Shown piece after piece: positions 1-9,258 of a stretch of DNA of 64,000 nt (position 1 is its first letter; each line of letters begins with the position of its first letter). The stretch is from Burkholderiales bacterium (GTDB taxonomy: Bacteria; Pseudomonadota; Gammaproteobacteria; Burkholderiales; SG8-41). The notes under the pieces were generated by a model. The model worked only from the letters and a program-made list of their open reading frames with translations, did no database searches and had not been told where the DNA came from. The position numbers and the translations under genes are program-made. The stretch covers positions 74,810 to 138,809 of the forward strand of contig JAHCAG010000005.1 in assembly GCA_019635015.1 (NCBI GenBank). The letters run 5' to 3'.

Positions 1-167
1 ATTCCTGCCTTGGCCGCGGCGGCGCGTTGTTCGGCGGCAAGTCGGCGGAACTGGCGATGATCCGCGATGCGCTGGGTGAGGTGCCGCTCGCCGGGTTTTT
101 CTGCAACGGCGAGATTTCGCACAACAGGCTCTATGGCTATACTGGGGTGCTGACACTGTTTCTGTAG
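1..167 (+). CDS. FIST-domain protein, C-terminal end (partial)
   Basis: The window opens inside this gene; the frame beginning at base 3 is open to a TAG at 165-167 and gives about 54 residues. The tail contains CLGRGGALFG, then LAGFFCNGEI and ends in GYTGVLTLFL. This is the usual end of the FIST C-terminal domain, a sensory domain thought to bind small ligands and often joined to signal-transduction proteins. The start, the FIST-N domain and any fused output domain lie upstream of the window. The next gene starts 20 bases downstream on the same strand and may be co-transcribed. Assignment rests on the C-terminal motif only. Confidence 0.75.
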   Translation, partial: SCLGRGGALFGGKSAELAMIRDALGEVPLAGFFCNGEISHNRLYGYTGVLTLFL

Positions 168-187
168 ATTTTCCGACCGGACAACGG

Positions 188-901
188 ATGGCCCCCATGC
201 TTGGCGAACGCATCTTCTCCGAGTTGAGCCTGACCTGGCTCGACATTGCCGCCTTCCTGTTTTTCGTGGTGTCGTGGGCCGGTTACGCGATGTTTGCCAC
301 GTGGCGCGCGAAAACCGTGCCGACGCTGCACAACTGCATGGATGGTTACCGCAGGACGTGGATGCTGCGCATGATCGAGCGCGACAACCGCATGGTCGAT
401 GTCAACATCATGCGCAACCTGACGCGCAGCTCGCAGTTTTTCGCATCGACGACAATGCTGGTGCTGGGTGCGTTGATCGCGTTGCTGGGTTATGTGCAGC
501 AGGCGATGGAGGTGGTCTCCGGCCTGCCGTTCACGGTGAAGGCCTCGCAGCGGTTGCTCGAGATCAAGATCGTGCTGCTGGTCCTGATTTTCGTTTACGC
601 TTTTTTCAAGTTTTCCTGGGCCATCCGGCAGCTAGGATTCTGTTCCACGCTGGTCGGCGCCGCGCCCAAACCGCCCAAGGACAATCCCGAGCAGTACTCC
701 GCGGATATCGAGCGCATCGCGGCGGTCACGTCATATGCAGGCACCAACTTCAACGATGGCCTGCGTTCCTACTACTTTGCGCTCGCAGCGATGACCTGGT
801 TCCTGCATCCCTACCTGATGATCGTTGCCACGGCCTGGGTCGTGTATGTGCTGCATCACCGCGAGTTTGAGTCCCGTACACTGCATGCGCTGATCCGCTG
901 A
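188..901 (+). CDS. DUF599 family integral membrane protein
   Basis: A 237-residue protein with about four hydrophobic segments: near residues 20-40, 90-110, 128-148 and a C-terminal pair around 195-225. The features WAGYAMFATW and the conserved soluble stretch RRTWMLRMIERDNRMVDVNI after the first membrane segment match DUF599, a bacterial inner-membrane family of this length with no assigned reaction. An in-frame ATG at 197 (MLGERI) is an alternative start. It follows the FIST gene by 20 bases. No function can be given beyond membrane location. Confidence 0.85.
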   Translation: MAPMLGERIFSELSLTWLDIAAFLFFVVSWAGYAMFATWRAKTVPTLHNCMDGYRRTWMLRMIERDNRMVDVNIMRNLTRSSQFFASTTMLVLGALIALLGYVQQAMEVVSGLPFTVKASQRLLEIKIVLLVLIFVYAFFKFSWAIRQLGFCSTLVGAAPKPPKDNPEQYSADIERIAAVTSYAGTNFNDGLRSYYFALAAMTWFLHPYLMIVATAWVVYVLHHREFESRTLHALIR

Positions 902-1094
902 TCCGCGCGGCACGGAGGCAGCGCAGGAAAGGGATCGGTGATCAGCCGGCGCAAGCCGGGAACCTTTCCGGAATGCGGCTGTCCGGTTTATATGACCCCC
1001 TGATTCTGGGCATGCGGCGCCGCCGTGGGCCGGCGTGCCGGTGTCGGCTGCGGGCTGCAGCACAAAACAACAACGATATCCGAGGAGAGTTTTT

Positions 1095-2615
1095 TTGGAG
1101 TTATTGGACAACCTCCTGCTGGGGTTTTCCGTTGCCGTCACGCCGGCCAATCTTCTTTATTGCGCGCTGGGTGTGACCCTGGGAACCCTGATCGGCGTGC
1201 TGCCGGGCATCGGCGCGGTCGCGACGATGGGCATGCTGCTGCCGATCACCTTCAAGCTGCCGGCGACATCGGCGCTGATCATGCTGGCCGGGCTGTACTA
1301 CGGATCGCAGTACGGCGGTTCGACGACGGCCATCCTGGTGAATATTCCGGGAACCGCTTCCTCGTCGGTGATCTGCCTTGACGGCCATCCGATGGCCAGG
1401 CAGGGGCGCGCGGGACCGGCGCTGGTGATCACGACCCTGGCATCGTTCCTGGGCGGCTGTGTGGCCATCCTGCTGATCGCGATGCTGGGGCCGCCGCTGT
1501 CGGAGATGGCCCTCAAGTTCGGCTCACCCGAATATTTCACGCTGATGACCATGGCGTTGACTGCCGCCGCCGCGCTCGCTCATGGCTCCCTGATCAAGGG
1601 TATTGCCATGGTGGTGCTTGGCGTGCTGCTGGGTGTGGTCGGCACGGACGTCAATTCGGGCATGTCCCGCCTGACCTTTGGCGTGACCTCGCTGTCCGAC
1701 GGCATTCATTTCGTGGTGATCGTCATCGGCCTCTTCGGTGTCGGCGAACTGCTGCGCAACCTCGAGCCTGACAGCGACAGGGCACGCCGCAAATTCACGT
1801 CGCGCATTCCGTGGCGGGACCTGATCCCGACGGGGAAGGACATGCGGATGGCGTGGAAACCTGCATTGCGCGGCCTCTCGATCGGATCGTTCTTCGGCAT
1901 ACTGCCCGGGACCGGCGCATCCATGGCCTCGTTCAGCACTTATGCGATCGAGAAGAAAATGGCGAAAGACCCTTCTCGTTTCGGCAAGGGAGCGGTCGAG
2001 GGCATCGCAGGCCCCGAAGCTGCCAACAATGCCTGTGCCCAGACCTCCTTCATTCCGACTCTGAGCCTGGGCATTCCGGGCAGCGCGTCGATGGCACTGA
2101 TGCTGGGTGCGATGACCATCCACGGCATACAGCCGGGTCCGCAGGTGATGGTAAGCAACCCCGATCTGTTCTGGGGTCTGATCGTCAGCATGTGGATCGG
2201 CAACCTGATGCTCCTGCTGCTGAATTTTCCGATGGTCGGCATCTGGGTGCGGCTGCTGGCTGTTCCATACCGGATATTGTTTCCGGCGATCGTGACCTTT
2301 TGCGCGATCGGAATTTACAGCCTCGCCAACAATCCCTTCGACCTTGTCCTGGTGGCCGGCTTCGGCCTGCTGGGCTACCTGTTCATCAAGCTCAAATGCG
2401 AGCCCGCCCCGCTGGTGCTCGGCTTCATCCTGGGTCCCCTGGTCGAGGAGAACCTGCGTCGCGCGCTGCTGATATCGCGCGGCGATTTCTCGATTTTCGT
2501 GACCCGTCCGCTCAGCCTCACTTTCATAATCCTGACCGTGATCCTGCTGTGCGCGGTGACGCTGCCCGATATTGTCCGCGCCTGGCGCGGGCGCGAGTCC
2601 AGGGGCAAGAACTAG
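1095..2615 (+). CDS. Tripartite tricarboxylate transporter permease, TctA family
   Basis: Large membrane subunit of a TTT-type secondary transporter for organic acids. The 506-residue product begins ELLDNLLLGF and continues with the glycine-rich TctA signature LIGVLPGIGAVATMGMLLPI and a second one, FFGILPGTGASMASFSTYAI, followed by EGIAGPEAANNA; these are hallmark positions of the family. I chose the TTG at 1095 because GAGGAGAG lies six bases upstream and the protein then starts exactly where family members do; a GTG at 1035 in the same frame adds 20 unsupported residues. The periplasmic receptor follows at 2805. No small TctB membrane subunit is visible between the two genes. Confidence 0.93.
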   Translation: MELLDNLLLGFSVAVTPANLLYCALGVTLGTLIGVLPGIGAVATMGMLLPITFKLPATSALIMLAGLYYGSQYGGSTTAILVNIPGTASSSVICLDGHPMARQGRAGPALVITTLASFLGGCVAILLIAMLGPPLSEMALKFGSPEYFTLMTMALTAAAALAHGSLIKGIAMVVLGVLLGVVGTDVNSGMSRLTFGVTSLSDGIHFVVIVIGLFGVGELLRNLEPDSDRARRKFTSRIPWRDLIPTGKDMRMAWKPALRGLSIGSFFGILPGTGASMASFSTYAIEKKMAKDPSRFGKGAVEGIAGPEAANNACAQTSFIPTLSLGIPGSASMALMLGAMTIHGIQPGPQVMVSNPDLFWGLIVSMWIGNLMLLLLNFPMVGIWVRLLAVPYRILFPAIVTFCAIGIYSLANNPFDLVLVAGFGLLGYLFIKLKCEPAPLVLGFILGPLVEENLRRALLISRGDFSIFVTRPLSLTFIILTVILLCAVTLPDIVRAWRGRESRGKN

Positions 2616-2804
2616 TTCGGGGGGCGGGCTGCGGTTTCCCGGGCGGCGGAGTTTCAGTGTTGTCCGGATACTGCGCGCAACTTGCATTGCTGCGGTTTTC
2701 AGGGCAAGGTGCGGGTGCCCATCACGAGCCGGTCGCGTGGATTGAAATCCGCAGCAGACTGCCGGGTATTTCCGTTTGCAAAAAGATTTTCCGGAGGAGA
2801 CAGC

Positions 2805-3812
2805 ATGAACGCAGAAGGATGCAGGAATCTTGTGTGCAGTTTTGATCGGGGTTTTGCCGCCCTGGTGGTGACCACTCTTGCGCTTGCCCTGGCGCCGTTC
2901 ACCCCGGTCTGGGCCTGGAGTCCCGAGAGACCGGTGGAAATCGTCGTTTCTTCTGCGCCTGGAGGCAGCAACGACCGCGTTGCACGCCTGATCCAGAAAA
3001 TCGTGCAGGAGCAGAAACTGGCCCCGGTTCCGCTGTCGGTCATCAACAAGCCGGGCGGCAACCAGACCATCTCAAGGGCTTATATCAACCAGAATCCCGG
3101 GGATGGGCACTTTCTCGACATCGGCAATCCGACCCTCATTTCCAACCAGGTTTTCGGGCGCCAGCGTTATGGTGATTTCACGCCGGTGGCATTGATGATC
3201 AATGAATTCACGGCATTGACGGTGCGGACTGATTCCCCGCTGAAGAATGCGCAGGACCTGATTGCGCAACTGAAGAAGGATCCCGGTTCCGTCGTGGTGG
3301 GCGTCAGTAATCTGGGGGGCACCAATCATCTGGCGCTGTCGATGCTGGCGAAGGCGGGCGGGGTGGATGTCAGGCGTCTCAGGATCGTGGTGTTCAAGAC
3401 CAATGCCGAGGGCCTGACGGCACTGATGGGCGGGCACATCCATATGGTGGCTTCCGCGGTGGCCACCGCAATGGGACAGGCGCGCGACGGCAAGGTGAAG
3501 ATACTCTCGGTCAGTGCTCCACAGCGCATGGGTGGAGATCTTGCGCAGGTGCCGACACTGCGCGAGCAGGGATATGATGTTTCGTTGTCCAACTGGAGGG
3601 CGATCATCGGTCCCAGGGGGCTCAGCGCGGCGCAGGTCGGCTTCTGGGAGGATGCTCTTGCCAAGGTTGTGGCAACCGACGAGTGGAAAAAGTCCCTGGA
3701 ACAGCAGTTCTGGGACGGCAATTTCCTGCGCAGCAAGGAGTTCGTCAAATACATGGACAACGAGTATGCGCAGACCAAGGCCATCATGACCGAACTGGGA
3801 CTGGTCAAATGA
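2805..3812 (+). CDS. Bug-family (TctC) periplasmic substrate-binding protein
   Basis: 335 residues with an N-terminal signal peptide whose hydrophobic core VVTTLALALAPF ends near WAWSPERP, so the mature protein starts around residue 38. The ligand loop SSAPGGSNDRVAR and the segment NHLALSMLAKAGGVDVR identify the TTT receptor (Bug) family, which binds carboxylates and delivers them to TctA. A GGAGGAGA ribosome site sits just before the ATG. It is the only one of five Bug receptors here that directly follows a TctA gene, and an ornithine-cyclodeaminase-like gene follows 15 bases later, so the operon probably imports and processes one organic acid or amino acid. Its ligand cannot be read from sequence. 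Confidence 0.93.
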   Translation: MNAEGCRNLVCSFDRGFAALVVTTLALALAPFTPVWAWSPERPVEIVVSSAPGGSNDRVARLIQKIVQEQKLAPVPLSVINKPGGNQTISRAYINQNPGDGHFLDIGNPTLISNQVFGRQRYGDFTPVALMINEFTALTVRTDSPLKNAQDLIAQLKKDPGSVVVGVSNLGGTNHLALSMLAKAGGVDVRRLRIVVFKTNAEGLTALMGGHIHMVASAVATAMGQARDGKVKILSVSAPQRMGGDLAQVPTLREQGYDVSLSNWRAIIGPRGLSAAQVGFWEDALAKVVATDEWKKSLEQQFWDGNFLRSKEFVKYMDNEYAQTKAIMTELGLVK

Positions 3813-3827
3813 ACGCCGATTTCCGCG

Positions 3828-4904
3828 ATGGCTGAAGACCTGCTGCTGCTCGACAACGACGAGATCGCGGGCGTTTTCGATCTCGGGGCCTGCATGAGTG
3901 CACTGGAGAAGGCCTATCGGGCGGCGGCGGATGGCCGTGCCGTCGAGCGTGCACGCAGCCAGACCCGGGTGCCACTGGACGAGCCGGGCGTCACCTACTG
4001 CTTCAAGAGCATGGAGGGGGCGCTGGTCGGCGACGGCTACATGACACTGCGCCTCACCTCCGATGCCGTGTTCGAGGGCAAGGTTGACGGCAGGGCGCGC
4101 CGCGACAAGCTGGCGCGAGGCCCCGGCGGGACCTACTGCGGGCTGATCATGCTGTTCAGCACCCGCGATGTCGTCCCGTTGGCGATGCTCCATGATGGCC
4201 TGATCCAGCTCGCGCGTGTGGCCTGCACCAGCGCGCTGAGCGTGCGGCTGCTGGCGCGCGAGGATGCTTCCGACCTGGCCCTTCTCGGCGCAGGCGAGCA
4301 GGCCTGGTGGCATCTCAAGGCCGCCGCTGCGGTGCGCGCGCTCCGGCGGGTAAGGATTTACAGCCCGACGGTGGAGCGCCGCGAGTCCCTTGCCGCCAGG
4401 GCGCGGGAAGAACTCGGCATTGCGGCCGAAGCCGCCGCCTCGGCGCAGGATGCGGTCAGCGGCGCGGACATCGTGATCGCCGCGACCAATGCCAGCGAGC
4501 CGGTGCTCGACGGGCGCTGGCTCGCGCCCGGCGCGCATGTCGTGTCCATCGTCAGCGGCGACAAGGGCAGCACCCGGCGCGAGCTCGATGATGAAACCCT
4601 GCGCCGCGCGGCCCTGGTCGTCGCGCATTCGAAGGCGGGTGCGATCGAGCACCGCAACGGCGACCTTGCGGGGCCGGTGGAGGCTGGAATACTCAGCTGG
4701 GAAAAAATCATCGATCTGCCCGACCTCGTGGCCGGCAATTCTCCCCGCCGCAAGGACCGGAATGACATCACGGTATTCAAGAACAACGGCGGCACGGGCC
4801 TGCAATTCGCGGCGGTGGGGCCGGTGGTCTACGAGAGGGCGCTGGCCGCGGGCATCGGGCGGAAACTGCCGGTAGGGTGGTTCATGGAAAGCATGAAGTC
4901 CTGA
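3828..4904 (+). CDS. Ornithine cyclodeaminase/mu-crystallin family NAD(P)-dependent enzyme
   Basis: A 358-residue protein with the family architecture: N-terminal catalytic part with KGxV-like features, then a Rossmann domain with LALLGAGEQAWWHL (about residue 150) and the signature GADIVIAATNASEPVLDG. Relatives include ornithine cyclodeaminase, alanine dehydrogenase of the archaeal type, lysine cyclodeaminase and ketimine reductase (mu-crystallin); all act on amino or imino acids with NAD(P). The substrate is not determinable here. It lies 15 bases after the Bug receptor and is the last gene before a strong hairpin terminator, so it closes the TctA-receptor operon and probably acts on the imported compound. 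Confidence 0.88.
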   Translation: MAEDLLLLDNDEIAGVFDLGACMSALEKAYRAAADGRAVERARSQTRVPLDEPGVTYCFKSMEGALVGDGYMTLRLTSDAVFEGKVDGRARRDKLARGPGGTYCGLIMLFSTRDVVPLAMLHDGLIQLARVACTSALSVRLLAREDASDLALLGAGEQAWWHLKAAAAVRALRRVRIYSPTVERRESLAARAREELGIAAEAAASAQDAVSGADIVIAATNASEPVLDGRWLAPGAHVVSIVSGDKGSTRRELDDETLRRAALVVAHSKAGAIEHRNGDLAGPVEAGILSWEKIIDLPDLVAGNSPRRKDRNDITVFKNNGGTGLQFAAVGPVVYERALAAGIGRKLPVGWFMESMKS

Positions 4905-4920
4905 GCGTCGGACAGATGAA

Positions 4921-4953
4921 TAAAAAAACGGCCGGGATTTCCCGGCCGTTTTT
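4921..4953. terminator. Bidirectional intrinsic terminator
   Basis: A 12-bp perfect stem, AAAACGGCCGGG paired with CCCGGCCGTTTT around an ATTT loop, gives an A-tract on one side and a T-tract on the other. It lies between the convergent ends of the ornithine-cyclodeaminase-like gene (4904, plus) and hppA (4971, minus) and can serve both. Confidence 0.92.
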
Positions 4954-4970
4954 GCTGGAGCGTGTTCCGC

Positions 4971-7040
4971 TCAGAGCAGCGGCACGATAAGCAGCGCCAC
5001 GATGTTGATGATCTTGATCAGCGGGTTGATCGCCGGGCCGGCGGTGTCCTTGTAGGGATCGCCCACGGTGTCGCCGGTGACCGCCGCCTTGTGGGCCTCG
5101 GAACCCTTGCCGCCGTGGTTGCCGTCCTCGATGTATTTCTTGGCGTTGTCCCAGGCGCCGCCGCCGGTGCACATTGAGATGGCGACGAAGAGGCCGGTGA
5201 CGATGGTGCCCATCAGCATGCCGCCGAGGGCCTGCACGCCGGCGTCCCCGCCCATCAGCGTGCCGACGATCAGCGCAACCGCGACCGGTGCCAGCACCGG
5301 CAGCAGCGAGGGCACGATCATTTCCTTGATCGCTGAACGGGTCAGCATGTCCACCGCGCGCGAATAATCGGGCTTGGCGGTGCCTTCCATGATGCCCTTG
5401 ATTTCCTTGAACTGGCGACGCACCTCGACGACCACCGAGCCGGCGGCGCGGCCGACGGCTTCCATCGCCATGGCGCCGAACAGGTAGGGGATCATGCCGC
5501 CGACGAAGAGGCCGATGATGACGGCCGGATTCGACAGGTCAAAGCTGACGACGCGGCCGGTTTCCTCGATCTTGTGGGTGTAGTCGGCGAACAGAACCAG
5601 CGCGGCGAGACCGGCGGAGCCGATGGCATAACCCTTGGTCACCGCCTTGGTGGTGTTGCCCACGGCGTCGAGCGGGTCGGTCACGTCGCGCACCGACTTC
5701 GGCATCTCCGACATCTCGGCGATGCCGCCTGCGTTGTCGGTGATCGGGCCGTAGGCGTCGAGCGCGACAATGATGCCGGCCATCGACAGCATCGAGGTTG
5801 CGGCGATGGCGATGCCGTAGAGGCCGCCCAGTGTGTAGGAGACGTAGATTGCCACGCACACCGCCAGCACCGGCCAGGCGGTGGAGCGCATCGACACGCC
5901 GAGGCCGGCGATGATGTTGGTGCCGTGGCCGGTGGTGGAGGCTGCGGCGACATGGCGTACCGGCGCGAACTGGGTGCCGGTGTAGTACTCGGTGATCCAC
6001 ACCATGAATGCGGTCAGCACGAGACCGACGACGGCGGAGCCGTAGAGCTTCAGCACCGAGAGGTTGGGGTAGTGCTCGCTGATGTTGCCGAGCATCCAGC
6101 TGGTGATCGGGTAAAAGGCAATCAGCGCCAGCACGCCGGCGACGATCAGGCCGCGGTAGAGCGCGCCCATGATGTTCTTGCCGTCGGAGGTCTTGACGAA
6201 GAAGGCGCCGATGATCGAGGCGATGATGGCGAAGCCGCCGAGCACTAGCGGGTACATCACCGCGCCCTGCACGACTTCGGGTTTCGGCAGCATCAGCGCC
6301 GCCAGCACCATGGTCGCGATGATGGTGACCGCGTAGGTTTCGAACAGGTCGGCGGCCATGCCGGCGCAGTCGCCGACGTTGTCACCGACGTTGTCGGCGA
6401 TCACCGCCGGGTTGCGCGGATCGTCTTCCGGAATGCCGGCCTCGACCTTGCCCACCAGGTCGGCGCCAACGTCGGCGCCCTTGGTGAAGATGCCGCCGCC
6501 GAGACGCGCGAAGATCGAAATCAGCGAGGAGCCGAAGGCGAGTCCGATCAGCGGCTTGATCACGTCGCTCATCTTCGCGTCGTAACCCGCGGTGCTGGTC
6601 AGGTACCAGAAAAACAGCACCGTGCCGAGCAGGCCGAGGCCGACCACCAGCATGCCGGTGATTGCGCCGCCGCGGAAGGCGACATCGAGCGCGGGGTTGA
6701 TGCCGTTGCGTGCAGCTTCGGCGGTGCGCACATTGGCGCGCACCGACACGTTCATGCCGATGTAGCCTGCGGCTCCGGACAGTACTGCGCCGACCGCGAA
6801 CGCGGCGGCGGTGGCGCCGCCCAGCGCGACCCAGATCAGCACGAACAGCACCGCGCCGACGATGCCGATGGTGGTGTACTGGCGATTGAGATAGGCCTGG
6901 GCGCCGGCCTGGATGGCTGCGGCAATTTCGCGCATGCGGTCATTGCCATCCGGCTGGGCGACGATCCAGCGGATCGAGACCACGCCGTAGACCAGCGCGG
7001 CGACGGCGCAGACCAGCGCAAAAATCAAACCTTCCGTCAT
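4971..7040 (-). CDS. hppA: K+-independent proton-pumping membrane pyrophosphatase
   Basis: Inner-membrane pump that couples hydrolysis of pyrophosphate to proton export. The 689-residue protein has the expected many (about 16) hydrophobic segments. The substrate site is intact: [13 protein letters not shown] at 188-200 and DNVGDNVGD at 216-224. At residues 461-468 the motif GNTTKAVT carries Lys465 where potassium-dependent enzymes have alanine; this lysine marks the K+-independent, H+-pumping class. Its start has GGAGCA upstream. The neighbour upstream on the same strand is a PPi-type phosphofructokinase, so both genes handle pyrophosphate. The terminator at 4921-4953 ends the transcript. Confidence 0.97.
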   Translation of the reverse strand: MTEGLIFALVCAVAALVYGVVSIRWIVAQPDGNDRMREIAAAIQAGAQAYLNRQYTTIGIVGAVLFVLIWVALGGATAAAFAVGAVLSGAAGYIGMNVSVRANVRTAEAARNGINPALDVAFRGGAITGMLVVGLGLLGTVLFFWYLTSTAGYDAKMSDVIKPLIGLAFGSSLISIFARLGGGIFTKGADVGADLVGKVEAGIPEDDPRNPAVIADNVGDNVGDCAGMAADLFETYAVTIIATMVLAALMLPKPEVVQGAVMYPLVLGGFAIIASIIGAFFVKTSDGKNIMGALYRGLIVAGVLALIAFYPITSWMLGNISEHYPNLSVLKLYGSAVVGLVLTAFMVWITEYYTGTQFAPVRHVAAASTTGHGTNIIAGLGVSMRSTAWPVLAVCVAIYVSYTLGGLYGIAIAATSMLSMAGIIVALDAYGPITDNAGGIAEMSEMPKSVRDVTDPLDAVGNTTKAVTKGYAIGSAGLAALVLFADYTHKIEETGRVVSFDLSNPAVIIGLFVGGMIPYLFGAMAMEAVGRAAGSVVVEVRRQFKEIKGIMEGTAKPDYSRAVDMLTRSAIKEMIVPSLLPVLAPVAVALIVGTLMGGDAGVQALGGMLMGTIVTGLFVAISMCTGGGAWDNAKKYIEDGNHGGKGSEAHKAAVTGDTVGDPYKDTAGPAINPLIKIINIVALLIVPLL

Positions 7041-7184
7041 GATTGCTCCTAAGCTATTGTTTTAATTGATAAATTGTGCGACGGCTCTCGACGGATCGAA
7101 AAGCCGCAAATTCGCGGACGGCGCATTATAAAACCGGATGCCTCCGGCCTCCACCGAAATGCGGCGCTTCTGGCTGATTTGACG

Positions 7185-8465
7185 CTAGTTTCTGGCCCTG
7201 GACGGCAGCCGCCATCCGGACTGCAGGCGGCGGGCGACCGGTTTCAGGCGGAGCCGGGCATGCAGCGGCAGGCCGTCCCTGAAAGGCTGGGGGGCTTCAC
7301 CACGGATCAGCGGCGCGAAATAGCGCCGCGCCCTGGCGCTGAGCCTGTAGCCGTCACTGCTCAGGAAGCCGCGCGGCAGGCGTTTCTCGCGATTCATCAG
7401 CCCGGCCAGCGCCGCCGGCTCGATATGCCAGCGATAGGGATGGTCATGGCTGCGTTTGATGACCGGCATCACGCCGGTCCTGCCCTGCAGCGCGTAAGTC
7501 AGTGCGGTACGGCCGACGGCGTAAGCCTGTTCAAGGTCCGTCTTCGAGGCCAGGTGGCGCGCCGCGCGCTGCACGTAATCGGGCACGCTCCAGTGCACCT
7601 TGTATCCCAGCGCGCTGCGCACCATGGCCGCGATCAGCGGCGCGACGCCGCCGAGCTGTTCGTGGCCGGGGATGCCGTCGCCGCCGGCCTGGGTCAGGCG
7701 GCGGCCGTCACGCAGGCGGATGCCCTCGGCCACCGCCACCGCGCACCAGCCATGTTTTTCGACGCGCGCCCTGACCGCGGCGATGAACTGCCGGCGGCTG
7801 AAATGCACCTCCGGCACCAGCAGCAGCAAGGGGCCATCTTCGCCGGCCGGCAGCGCCATGCCGCAGGCGGCGGCGATCCAGCCGGTGTAGCGGCCCATGA
7901 CTTCCATGACGAACACCTTGGTCGAGCTGTGTGCCATCGAGGCAAGATCGGCCATGGCCTCGCGCAGGCTGGTCGCGGCGTACTTGGCGACCGAACCGAA
8001 GCCGGGACTGCAGTCGGAACCGACGATGTCGTTGTCGATGGTTTTCGGTATCGCGATCGAGATCACCGGCTGGCCGAGCTGCGGCAATATTGTGGCGATC
8101 TGGTGTGCGGTCTCAGCGGAACCGTTGCCGCCGTTGTAGAAAAAGTAGCCGATGTCGTGCGCGTGGAACACCGCGGCCAGCCGTTCGAAATGCACCCGGC
8201 CCTGCGGCAATGACGGCAGGTCGTAGCGGCAGGAGCCGAATATGCCGCCGGGGGTATGCATCAGCGCGCGGATTGCCGTTGCAGGTTCGAGCGAGGTATC
8301 GACGAGGTCCTCGTCGAGCGCGCCGAGGATGCCGTTGCGCGCCGCATAGACCCGGCCGACGCGCGCACTGTTGCGGCGCGCGGCCTCGATCAGGCCGCAG
8401 GCGCTGGCATTGATGGTGGCGGTGACGCCGCCGGATTGTGCGTACAGTGCGTTTTTCGCAGACAC
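7185..8465 (-). CDS. pfp: Pyrophosphate-type 6-phosphofructokinase with mixed donor-site residues
   Basis: Phosphorylates fructose-6-phosphate, in this family usually with PPi, reversibly. 426 residues from the GTG at 8465 (VSAKNALYAQSGG); the frame is open further upstream but would run into adk. The fold begins with the YAQSGGVTATIN nucleotide-binding loop, then GGNGS at 112-116, PKTIDND at 140-146 and FVMEVMGRYTGW. Lys141 (PKTIDND) is the residue that marks PPi enzymes, where ATP enzymes have glycine. However, position 115 is Gly, as in ATP enzymes, whereas PPi enzymes normally have Asp there. The donor is therefore less certain than the fold. It lies 25 bases downstream of adk and upstream of hppA. 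Confidence 0.88.
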   Translation of the reverse strand: MSAKNALYAQSGGVTATINASACGLIEAARRNSARVGRVYAARNGILGALDEDLVDTSLEPATAIRALMHTPGGIFGSCRYDLPSLPQGRVHFERLAAVFHAHDIGYFFYNGGNGSAETAHQIATILPQLGQPVISIAIPKTIDNDIVGSDCSPGFGSVAKYAATSLREAMADLASMAHSSTKVFVMEVMGRYTGWIAAACGMALPAGEDGPLLLLVPEVHFSRRQFIAAVRARVEKHGWCAVAVAEGIRLRDGRRLTQAGGDGIPGHEQLGGVAPLIAAMVRSALGYKVHWSVPDYVQRAARHLASKTDLEQAYAVGRTALTYALQGRTGVMPVIKRSHDHPYRWHIEPAALAGLMNREKRLPRGFLSSDGYRLSARARRYFAPLIRGEAPQPFRDGLPLHARLRLKPVARRLQSGWRLPSRARN

Positions 8466-8490
8466 GGAATCGGAGCGCGGGCGCGCCGGT

Positions 8491-9180
8491 TCAGGCGCCG
8501 GACCGCGGTGCCGCGCGCGTGGTGTGCGATTCGATCGCCGCAACGATCTTGTCGCGGATGTGTTCGACCGTGCCGCGGCCGTAGATGTTGACGTAATGCG
8601 GCGCACGCGGGTCGCCGCTCGATGCCCAGCTCAGGTAATAGTTGACCAGCGGCTTGGTCTGGTCGTGGTAGGTTTGGATGCGGCGCTTGACCGTTTCCTC
8701 GTTGTCGTCACTGCGCTGGACCAGCGGTTCTCCGGTGAGGTCGTCCTTGCCCGGAACGCGCGGCGGCTTGAAATCGACATGGTAAGAACGGCCCGAAGGC
8801 GGGTGCACGCGGCGTCCGCTCATGCGCCTGAGGATTTCACCATCCCCCACCTCGATCTCGATGACGAAATTGATGTCGATGCCGGCCTGGCGCAGGGCCT
8901 CGGCCTGGGGCAGCGTGCGCGGAAACCCGTCCATGATGAAGCCGGGCGCGCAGTCCGGCGCCTTGATGCGTTCCCTGACCAGTTCGATCACCACCTGGTC
9001 CGGCACCAGCGCGCCGCGGTCCATGTAACCGCGGACCTCGTTGCCGAGCGGCGAGTTGGCTTTCATTGCCGCGCGCAGCATGTCGCCGGTCGAGATCTGG
9101 GGGATCCTGTAACGCTCGATCAGGAATTGGGCCTGGGTGCCTTTGCCGGCACCGGGCAGGCCGAGCAGGAGTATGCGCAT
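8491..9180 (-). CDS. adk: Adenylate kinase
   Basis: Cytoplasmic enzyme interconverting AMP and ATP with two ADP. 229 residues from the ATG at 9180 (MRILLLG). The P-loop [10 protein letters not shown] is at residues 7-16, the AMP-binding segment STGDMLRAA follows, then [14 protein letters not shown] and a long LID with [19 protein letters not shown], the form lacking zinc cysteines that is common in proteobacteria. An upstream extension to 9237 is open but begins after the family start. It sits between kdsB and the phosphofructokinase gene, in the order seen in many betaproteobacteria. Confidence 0.97.
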   Translation of the reverse strand: MRILLLGLPGAGKGTQAQFLIERYRIPQISTGDMLRAAMKANSPLGNEVRGYMDRGALVPDQVVIELVRERIKAPDCAPGFIMDGFPRTLPQAEALRQAGIDINFVIEIEVGDGEILRRMSGRRVHPPSGRSYHVDFKPPRVPGKDDLTGEPLVQRSDDNEETVKRRIQTYHDQTKPLVNYYLSWASSGDPRAPHYVNIYGRGTVEHIRDKIVAAIESHTTRAAPRSGA

Positions 9181-9258
9181 CGGGGTGCCGGATTCAAGTA
9201 GGGGGGGAGAGTATAGCCGCGTCTCCGTGGCGCGCAAAATCAGCCGATATTCAGCAAC

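Noticed and set aside
3072..4805. A 577-residue minus-strand open frame over the Bug receptor and OCD-like genes
   Set aside because: Shadow of two well-supported plus-strand genes.
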